A stretch of DNA of 21,152 nt. Origin: a virus. Below are positions 6,142 to 11,759 of this stretch, piece after piece (the stretch's first letter is position 1; each line of letters opens with the position of its first letter). The stretch lies in IMG/VR virus record IMGVR_UViG_3300047359_000140, positions 1-21,152 of that record. One strand, 5' to 3'. A program made the position numbers and the translations under genes. The notes under the pieces were generated by a model. The model made no database searches. It was not told the origin of the DNA and was given only the letters and a program-made list of their open reading frames with translations.

Positions 6142-6414
6142 ATGGCTTCAGATTTATACTATTCAGGCGAATTTCAAAAACTATCATTCGGCGACAAGGG
6201 TTTAAGGGTAATTGCTGCATCTGCTACATCGTTAGCGGGTGAAAACTTTTGCGCTATTCAGGCGCTAGAATCTTCAACAATTTCTTGTGACATTGATACA
6301 GTTGGCGGTGATGCTTCAATAACATCTTTAGCGTTAGGTGCCGGATCAATAATTTACGGAAACTTTGACGATGTGAGTGTGGCGAGTGGAAAGGTTGTTT
6401 GTTATTTAAGATAA
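6142..6414 (+). CDS. Small beta-rich structural protein (90 residues)
   Basis: No confident family. The protein is short, rich in Ala, Ser and Gly, and built of alternating hydrophobic strands: GLRVIAASATSLAGENFCAI, an STISCDIDTVGGD strand, LGAGSIIYGNFDDVSV and a final SGKVVCYLR. This resembles, loosely, the compact beta-sandwich or spike-base modules in phage appendages, where an AGSIIYG-type turn precedes a last strand. Three cysteines are present. It lies between the holin and a large adhesin and probably starts a transcript from the element near 6106. A virion surface role is inferred from composition only. Confidence 0.65.
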   Translation: MASDLYYSGEFQKLSFGDKGLRVIAASATSLAGENFCAIQALESSTISCDIDTVGGDASITSLALGAGSIIYGNFDDVSVASGKVVCYLR

Positions 6415-6421
6415 TTATTTT

Positions 6422-6571
6422 ATGATAGGATTAGGATTAAAATTACAAGTAAATCCGGCAATCAATAATGTGATTGATAACTTGCTGACGGAGTTGGAGG
6501 CAAGAGCAACCTATTATGAAAACGTTACTTGTACAAAAGCAACATTAACTCAACTTGAAACCATAACATAA
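6422..6571 (+). CDS. Hypothetical 49-residue protein
   Basis: A short frame that fills the space between the 90-residue structural protein and the large adhesin, with seven bases before it and one after. The sequence begins MIGLGLKLQVNPAINNVIDN and continues as an acidic helix (LLTELEARATYYENV), then a Thr-rich end. The tight packing supports translation. No family recognised; the helix could pack against a neighbouring appendage protein. Confidence 0.55.
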   Translation: MIGLGLKLQVNPAINNVIDNLLTELEARATYYENVTCTKATLTQLETIT

Positions 6572-6572
6572 T

Positions 6573-8450
6573 ATGTCCAATTTATTAGATAAAGCATCAA
6601 TATTACTTACACCAACTGCTTATAATGATGGTAGTATGTTGAGTGTAAAGCCAGAGAATGGAGATGGAGATTTCACATTCAGCAGAAGTTCAGCTGCAAC
6701 TAGAGTAAACGCACAAGGTTTAGTAGAGAATGTACAGATAATAAGTTCAGAGTTAGTTTCAAATGGTAACTTTTCACAAGAAAGTTCGGAGCTGATTACT
6801 AATGGAGATTTTGCTACTGATAGTGATTGGACTAAAGATTCAAGTTGGAGTATTTCAGGTGGTAAAGCAAATTATGATGCTACATCAACTGGTGCAGAAT
6901 TAAGACAACTAATGTCAAGTATCGCAGTAGGTAAAACAATAAAGATTCAATTTGACATATCAGATGTTGCAGCTACTAAAGATGCTTTTTTTAAATTAGA
7001 TTGTAGTGGTGCGCCAGAAAGCATATTTGGATACACAAAGTTTTCTCAAGGAACATATACTTATTACCACACTATAACAAGTGGGTTTGATAGATTAACT
7101 TTTACTGCCTTAAATAGTAGTACTGGAGGTGCTTTCTCTATAACAAACATATCAGTTAAAGAAGTAGGGCAAGATTGGCAATTAGGAGGCGGATGGAGTA
7201 TTGGAGATGGTGAAGCAACTGCAACATCTTCTGCAAATGGACAACGATTAGGTCAATACATATTAACTCCAACCGTAGGTAAAACATATAAAGTAACTTA
7301 TGAAATAAAATCAATTACGCAAGGAGCATTTAGAGTTTGGCTTGGGGGTGTTTTAACTTCTACTGACAATACTGATGTTGGTGTTTATACTTTCTCGATT
7401 ACTGCAACAGATGCAAGTACTTTTTATATTAGAACTGTAGGTGTAACAAGTGGCTCTGTAGCAAACATCTCAGTTAAAGAAATAACAGACGATACAGACA
7501 TACCTAGAATAGACTACACAGATGGTTGTGGAAGTTGGTTGCTAGAGGGACAGAGTACGAATCTTGCTACAAAATCTGAAAACATAAGTGGTTGGGGTTT
7601 TCCTACAAATGTAACTACAACACAAAACTATGGAACAAGTCCAGATGGCTCAGTAAATTCAACTCGTTTACAATTTACTGCAAATGGGTTTATGAATGAT
7701 GCCTTAACTTTAACAAGTGGTACAGAATATACACTAAGTATTTATGCAAAAAGAAATGATACTGGAACTCAATCATTTGGTTTTTATGTTGATGGTATTC
7801 CTACAATAGTTGGTGGTATTACTTTATCAGATGAATGGCAGAGATTTACATACACTTATACTGCTTCTAGCAATTCTAGTATTGGACTTGCTGGAAATAG
7901 TGGTGCAGACGTTTCAGTATTTGGATTTCAAACAGAGCAACAATCTTACGCAACCTCATACATTCCAACTAACGGAGCAACAAGCACTAGGCTTCAAGAT
8001 ATTGCAAACAATAGTGGGAACTCTACTTTGATAAATAGTACAGAGGGTGTATTGTATGCAGAGATAAGTCTTTTATCTCCTGCGACAAGCAGTACAATTA
8101 TATCTTTAAGTGATGGTGGGGCTAATAGATTGTATTTTGAATTTTTTACATCAAATAGATTATATGCTATTATTGAAAATGGTTCATCAACATTTAGTAC
8201 AGTACAAACAATTACACAAACCAACAATAATAAACTTGCCTTTAAATATAGTGCAAGTGGTTGTAAATTATACATAAATGGTACGGGGTATTCTTTTGGT
8301 GGATTAAATTTTTCAAGTGGAACTTTAGATACTTTAAATTTTGCAACATCAAACGGAACATCTTCTCCTTTCTACGGAAAAACAAAAGCAATAGCAGTTT
8401 ACAAAGAAGCATTAACAGATGCAGAATTACAATCTTTAACAACAATATAA
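6573..8450 (+). CDS. Large tail adhesin with carbohydrate-binding-like modules and LamG-like C-terminus
   Basis: A 625-residue secreted-type beta protein without a signal peptide, probably a tail-attached host-recognition protein. Modules by eye: an N-terminal attachment-like part (1-57) with NGDGDFTFSRSSAATRVN; two jelly-roll, CBM-like repeats at about 72-197 and 199-303, each containing a WSIxxGxA strand and ending in ISVKE; a conserved IDYTDGCGSWLLEGQSTNL linker (313-331); a third CBM-like module to about 475; and a LamG/concanavalin-like end (486-625) with KLYINGT and a final VYKEALTDAEL. An extra first strand, SELVSNGNF (59-67), precedes repeat 1 and seems to belong to repeat 2. A shorter relative lies at 9332-10459. 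Binding target unknown. Confidence 0.8.
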   Translation: MSNLLDKASILLTPTAYNDGSMLSVKPENGDGDFTFSRSSAATRVNAQGLVENVQIISSELVSNGNFSQESSELITNGDFATDSDWTKDSSWSISGGKANYDATSTGAELRQLMSSIAVGKTIKIQFDISDVAATKDAFFKLDCSGAPESIFGYTKFSQGTYTYYHTITSGFDRLTFTALNSSTGGAFSITNISVKEVGQDWQLGGGWSIGDGEATATSSANGQRLGQYILTPTVGKTYKVTYEIKSITQGAFRVWLGGVLTSTDNTDVGVYTFSITATDASTFYIRTVGVTSGSVANISVKEITDDTDIPRIDYTDGCGSWLLEGQSTNLATKSENISGWGFPTNVTTTQNYGTSPDGSVNSTRLQFTANGFMNDALTLTSGTEYTLSIYAKRNDTGTQSFGFYVDGIPTIVGGITLSDEWQRFTYTYTASSNSSIGLAGNSGADVSVFGFQTEQQSYATSYIPTNGATSTRLQDIANNSGNSTLINSTEGVLYAEISLLSPATSSTIISLSDGGANRLYFEFFTSNRLYAIIENGSSTFSTVQTITQTNNNKLAFKYSASGCKLYINGTGYSFGGLNFSSGTLDTLNFATSNGTSSPFYGKTKAIAVYKEALTDAELQSLTTI

Positions 8451-8451
8451 A

Positions 8452-8766
8452 ATGCACATATACAAATTAGTTTTTGATACAGAACAACAAGGCAAACAAG
8501 TCTTAATAGATAGCAACGTTTGGGAAGAAGTAACTGATGAAGGTGTTACAACAATGCGTTACATAAACGGAACAAAAGGTGTTGTGAATATCGGTAAAGT
8601 AATTAACCCACAAGCTACAACAGACCCAGAACATCCTATTTATTATCCTGGTTATGCTTATGATGTTATAAGTACTGATGAATTAGAGTTAGAGCAATAC
8701 AGAGTTTATCCAAATGGCTCTGCTGCACATATGTTTTATGGTTATAAAAGAGAAGATGAAAATTAA
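8452..8766 (+). CDS. Hypothetical adhesin-linked protein (104 residues)
   Basis: Begins one base after the large adhesin stop and so is almost certainly translated with it. The sequence is mixed alpha/beta with several conserved-looking stretches: MHIYKLVFDTEQQGKQVLID, a WEEVTDEGVTTMRYINGTKG hairpin, and PEHPIYYPGYAYDVISTDEL. It has no cysteine or membrane segment. Small proteins encoded directly after phage tail fibres are sometimes assembly chaperones or tail-tip components; that role is an inference from position. The stop lies inside the next gene (11-base overlap). Confidence 0.65.
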   Translation: MHIYKLVFDTEQQGKQVLIDSNVWEEVTDEGVTTMRYINGTKGVVNIGKVINPQATTDPEHPIYYPGYAYDVISTDELELEQYRVYPNGSAAHMFYGYKREDEN

Positions 8767-9004
8767 AGATATAATTACAAGTATTCAAAAGGACAAACTA
8801 CTACATTTCTTTGTGGGTAGTATTATTTTGTTTTTATCATTGTTGATTTTTAACACATTGTTTTCGGTTACTATTGTTGTTCTTATAGCTGCAATAAAAG
8901 AAATTGTTTACGACGATTTTTTTGGAAAAGGAACGCCTGAGGTTGAAGATTTTATTTATACTATTGCGCCTTGTTTATTGCATATAATTAATTGCTATGT
9001 TTAA
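8756..9004 (+). CDS. Small membrane protein (82 residues)
   Basis: I use the ATG at 8756, which overlaps the upstream stop by 11 bases; an ATG 14 codons earlier would add a segment encoded wholly within the neighbour. Sequence: a basic N-terminus with QKDKLLHFFVG, a hydrophobic helix about 15-36, a second about 37-51 ending in AAIKEIVYDDFFGKGTPEVE, and a third hydrophobic stretch near 66-80. The HFxxG...KExxD pattern occurs in small phage and bacterial membrane proteins of unknown function. Together with the next gene it may be an additional lysis or membrane component, which the sequence does not prove. Confidence 0.65.
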   Translation: MKIKDIITSIQKDKLLHFFVGSIILFLSLLIFNTLFSVTIVVLIAAIKEIVYDDFFGKGTPEVEDFIYTIAPCLLHIINCYV

Positions 9005-9329
9005 TATAAAATTGATTTTATCGTATTTGGAAAAATTCAGTCTTGCAATTTGGGGTTTAAACCTTATGGACATACTAGCAATATCTAATATTGATTTTTT
9101 TAACAATATTGACGGAAATCTAAAAACATTGTTTGGAGTTGTTGGTTTTGCTTATTTAGTTATTCAACTGCCTTTTAAGGTTATGGAGTTAATATCAAAG
9201 CATAAATTCAACAAACTTGAAAACGAGATAAAAGAACAAGACTTATTGAGCAAAAGAACGCATCTTAAAGATCTTAAAGAGGTTAATAAAGTTTTAAAAG
9301 ATTTTGATCAAATACACAAAAAGAAATAA
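8997..9329 (+). CDS. Membrane protein with C-terminal coiled coil (110 residues)
   Basis: The start overlaps the preceding stop by eight bases. Two hydrophobic regions are visible, at about 14-31 (SLAIWGLNLMDILAIS) and 44-60 (TLFGVVGFAYLVIQLPF), followed by a charged helix from 62 to the end (LENEIKEQDLLSKRTHLKDL and onward), which fits a cytoplasmic or periplasmic coiled coil. This is the general build of small holin- or spanin-like phage proteins, but I see no lipobox and no diagnostic motif. Located between two adhesin genes. Possible second lysis component, or a protein that alters the host envelope. Confidence 0.65.
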   Translation: MFNIKLILSYLEKFSLAIWGLNLMDILAISNIDFFNNIDGNLKTLFGVVGFAYLVIQLPFKVMELISKHKFNKLENEIKEQDLLSKRTHLKDLKEVNKVLKDFDQIHKKK

Positions 9330-9331
9330 AT

Positions 9332-10459
9332 ATGTCAATTTTAAATGATTCTGTTTTTTTATTGCAGCCAACTGGAGTAAAAGAAAGTAAAATTTATTCT
9401 ACATTTCCAACAAATGGCGATGGCGATTTTACTTTTTCAAGAAGTTCATTAAAAAATAGAATTGCAAAAAATGAATATATTACAGAGGTAAAACAAAACA
9501 TTCCAAGTTTATCATATAAAGAAATAAGCGGTGTTTCTGACAATTGCCCACATATTGAAATAGAAGCGCAATCAACAAATTTAATTTCTTACTCTGAAAG
9601 TTTTAGCCAATGGACAAGCGTTGGTAATGCAGTTGTAACTGATAACTTTATTCAATCACCTGACGGCACTAAAAACGCAGCTAAAGTTGTTTTTGACGGA
9701 ACAACAAACGCAAGGATTGAAATAAGCGTAACTTCAACCGGACAAATTACTCAATCAATTTATTTAAAATCAGAGGCCGAGACGCAAGACGTAAGTATTG
9801 GATGCGTTTCAACAGATTTAAAAATTGTAACCTTAACAAATCAATGGCAAAGGTTTTCGCATACAAGCACCTCAGGATCTACTCCAAGAGTTTTGTGTAG
9901 CGATGCTTCAACTATTTATGTGGCCCAAGCACAAGCGGAAAATTCTAGCTTTGCATCTTCATATATTAAATCAAATGAGGGTGCTGCATCTTCAAGATTA
10001 ACAGAGGGCGCCTTTAGTTCAAACTTTTCATCTTCAACAACTTTTCCGGCAAATACTTCAACTTTAGTTTTGTGGTTTTCCTACAACGGAAAAAATGGAG
10101 ATTTTTATAAAATGCTAAGATTTAAAGATTTTTCAGGAGGAAATTCAATGCGCCTTGAAACTTATTCAAGTAATTTAATAAATATATTTGGTGATAATAT
10201 TAGCGGATCCGGATTAATAAATGGAGGCTTTACTTTACAACCTGGAACACTTTGCAAAATGGCAATTGCTTATGACGCCTCAAATACTTATGTTTATATT
10301 AATGGCTCTAGTATTGGATTAAATGCACCTACGGGAGTTTTAAATATTATCGATAATATTTACAACGTAAGTTCCAATATGAATAATATAAATATACACA
10401 GAATTTCAGTTTTTAATACATTAAGATCTACTGACGATTTAGTTGCTTTAACCTCCTAA
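9332..10459 (+). CDS. Second tail adhesin, shorter relative of 6573-8450
   Basis: A 375-residue beta-rich protein sharing the same module plan: N-terminal NGDGDFTFSRSS (28-39), the linker HIEIEAQSTNLISYSESFSQ (74-93), a CBM-like module with QSPDGTKNAAK and NQWQRFSHTS, the closing SSFASSYIKSNEGAASSRLT (205-224), then a LamG-like domain (about 234-375) with TYVYINGSS. It lacks the two ISVKE-type repeats of the larger protein. The shared NGDGDFTFSRSS peptide is encoded with different codons at six of twelve positions, so the pair is not a fresh duplication. Probably a receptor-binding or appendage protein. Confidence 0.78.
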   Translation: MSILNDSVFLLQPTGVKESKIYSTFPTNGDGDFTFSRSSLKNRIAKNEYITEVKQNIPSLSYKEISGVSDNCPHIEIEAQSTNLISYSESFSQWTSVGNAVVTDNFIQSPDGTKNAAKVVFDGTTNARIEISVTSTGQITQSIYLKSEAETQDVSIGCVSTDLKIVTLTNQWQRFSHTSTSGSTPRVLCSDASTIYVAQAQAENSSFASSYIKSNEGAASSRLTEGAFSSNFSSSTTFPANTSTLVLWFSYNGKNGDFYKMLRFKDFSGGNSMRLETYSSNLINIFGDNISGSGLINGGFTLQPGTLCKMAIAYDASNTYVYINGSSIGLNAPTGVLNIIDNIYNVSSNMNNINIHRISVFNTLRSTDDLVALTS

Positions 10460-10480
10460 AATTATAAATAAATAAATTCG

Positions 10481-10488
10481 TATATTTA
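10481..10488 (+). promoter_or_regulatory. Putative -7 promoter element TATATTTA
   Basis: One mismatch to TAnnTTTG in the 60-base gap before the tail tube gene, 31 bases before its ATG. No clear -33 element. A separate promoter here would fit the high demand for tube protein, but the evidence is thin. Confidence 0.3.
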
Positions 10489-10519
10489 CACAAAATTAAT
10501 AACAATAAAAATTACATAA

Positions 10520-10927
10520 ATGGCTACAACCGGAGTATTTAACGGAACTAACTTAATTTTAACAGTGGAAGGCGCCACAGTTGGACACACTACAAGTTGT
10601 TCAATGTCTTTATCAATGGACACGCCGGAAGCCACAACTAAAGATTCAAACGGCTTTTCTGAGTACATCGGAGGCGTAAAAGGAGGAGAAATATCTTTTG
10701 AAGGATTAGTAGTATATGACGATGCGTCAAATGCTATTGAAATGGCTGATTTTCTTTTGGCAAGAACTCAATTAACTTGTGTTTTTGGAACTGCTGAAAC
10801 TGGAGACGCAGTTTATACTGCTGAAGCGTTTTTATCAAGTGTTGAAATGTCTGCTGAAATGGAAGCTGCCGTAACTTATAGCGGATCTTTAACTATTACT
10901 GGAGCAATCACAAAATCAACTAACTAA
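10520..10927 (+). CDS. Major tail tube protein (TP901-1-like)
   Basis: A 135-residue tube protein that stacks as hexamers around the tape measure. Visible signature: an N-terminal strand (GTNLILTVEGATVGHTTSCS), the loop MDTPEATTKDSNGFSEYIGG, then KGGEISFEGLVVYD, and a C-terminal SLTITGAITKSTN. This order and length fit the Phage_tail_2 family. It is followed by a strong terminator and then the tail chaperones and tape measure, as usual. Strong stand-alone expression is suggested by a promoter-like element upstream and the terminator downstream. Confidence 0.88.
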   Translation: MATTGVFNGTNLILTVEGATVGHTTSCSMSLSMDTPEATTKDSNGFSEYIGGVKGGEISFEGLVVYDDASNAIEMADFLLARTQLTCVFGTAETGDAVYTAEAFLSSVEMSAEMEAAVTYSGSLTITGAITKSTN

Positions 10928-10954
10928 TTAATTTTAGTTTACTTATATAGGGCC

Positions 10955-10984
10955 GCCGTCAATATTTGGCGACGGCTTTTTTTT
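10955..10984 (+). terminator. Rho-independent terminator after tail tube gene
   Basis: GCCGTC (10955-10960) pairs with GACGGC (10971-10976) around a ten-base loop, followed by eight T. Confidence 0.85.
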
Positions 10985-11005
10985 ATTAATTTTAAACCTT
11001 AAAAA

Positions 11006-11383
11006 ATGACAAACAAAAAAAGGGGTTACATTGACATCAAAGTTGGTAACAAAAACAGAACTCTGCATTTCTCAATGAACTTTTGGTCGGAATTTACCGA
11101 ACAATTAGGAATTAGTTTAGCCGATATAGGCGGAGCTTTTCAAAACGGAATATCAATAAAAGGATTAAGAGCGTTGGTATATTCTGCAATCTTAGCAAAC
11201 GACCAAGAAAACGGAAACGAAATAGATTACAATTTATTTACCGTTGGCGCTTGGCTTGATGAATTAGACGCCGAAAAAATAAATGAAATTGTTGAAGTAA
11301 TGCTACAATCTAAAATCTTAGGTAATAGTTTAAATGGCGAAACTGAAACTAAGGGAAAGCGTCAGCCGTCAAAGAAGAAGTAA
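11006..11383 (+). CDS. Tail assembly chaperone, lambda gpG-like product
   Basis: A 125-residue protein translated in the zero frame, upstream of the tape measure gene, where tailed phages encode a helical chaperone that coats the tape measure during tail assembly. Sequence: a short N-terminal beta part (YIDIKVGNKNRTLHFSMNFW), then helices (EFTEQLGISLADIGGAFQNG, KGLRALVYSAILAND, FTVGAWLDELDAEKINEIVE), and a basic end, KGKRQPSKKK. The slippery heptamer GGGAAAG lies at codons 116-118, seven codons before the stop, so most ribosomes should finish here while some shift into the -1 frame. Start ATG preceded by an A-rich leader. Confidence 0.85.
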   Translation: MTNKKRGYIDIKVGNKNRTLHFSMNFWSEFTEQLGISLADIGGAFQNGISIKGLRALVYSAILANDQENGNEIDYNLFTVGAWLDELDAEKINEIVEVMLQSKILGNSLNGETETKGKRQPSKKK

Positions 11384-11715
11384 ATTTTGAAACTTTAACT
11401 GATCACTACATTGGATTAGTTGGAATTAAGCCTGACGATTTTTGGCGGCAAACCTGGAGGGAAAACGCTTTAATTGCGCAACACTATCATAACAATATTG
11501 ACTTAAATTGGGAGCAAACTCGTTACATTGCCGTAATGATTCACAACGTGCAATGTGAGAAAAAATCTCAAATGTTAAAGCCTGAAGATTTATTTCAATT
11601 GCCAAGTGATATTGCAAGAAAAAAGAAAAGGGCAGAGCCTAAATCTACAAAGGAGCAAATGGATGCCTTTATGGAAAAATATCAATCAATGACTAATAAA
11701 AAGACGTTAAAATAA
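11006..11715 (+). CDS. Tail assembly chaperone fusion via -1 frameshift (lambda gpG-T-like)
   Basis: The longer chaperone product. The -1 frame is open from 11353 to the TAA at 11713-11715 and has no ATG, GTG or TTG before 11536, so the conserved-looking start of the second part (FETLTDHYIGLVGIKPDDFW followed by RQTWREN) can be reached only by frameshifting. Slipping at GGGAAAG (11353-11359) joins 118 zero-frame residues to 118 from the -1 frame (236 in total). The C-terminal part has helices (IDLNWEQTRYIAVMIHNVQC) and a charged tail ending in MTNKKTLK. In lambda, the T part recruits tail tube protein while the G part binds the tape measure; the same is inferred here. The stop codon lies in the loop of the following terminator. 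Confidence 0.85.
11353..11359 (+). other. Programmed -1 ribosomal frameshift site GGGAAAG
   Basis: In the zero frame it reads G-GGA-AAG, so both tRNAs can re-pair one base back (GGG-AAA). It is the same heptamer as in lambda gpG-T, and lies immediately after an in-frame TAA (11350-11352) of the -1 frame. No strong downstream stem-loop was visible. Confidence 0.85.
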
Positions 11716-11730
11716 AAGCGTCTTTTTTTT
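11698..11730 (+). terminator. Rho-independent terminator overlapping chaperone 3' end
   Basis: AAAAAGACG (11698-11706) pairs with CGTCTTTTT (11719-11727), followed by more T. The last codons of the frameshift product form the left arm and its TAA (11713-11715) lies in the loop. Confidence 0.78.
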
Positions 11731-11732
11731 TG

Positions 11733-11740
11733 TATTTTTG
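11733..11740 (+). promoter_or_regulatory. Putative -7 promoter element TATTTTTG
   Basis: Exact TAnnTTTG right behind the terminator and 19 bases before the tape measure ATG at 11760. A -33 TTTG is not evident. Confidence 0.42.
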
Positions 11741-11759
11741 TTTCAACTTATTTAATACT

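Noticed and set aside
11536-11715. Independent gene starting at the first ATG of the -1 frame
   Set aside because: The open frame and its helix- and Trp-rich sequence begin far upstream, exactly at the slippery site, so a frameshift product is more likely.
11730-11759. TTG start for the tape measure protein at 11730
   Set aside because: It lies within the terminator T-run and promoter-like element, and the ATG at 11760 gives a normal N-terminus.
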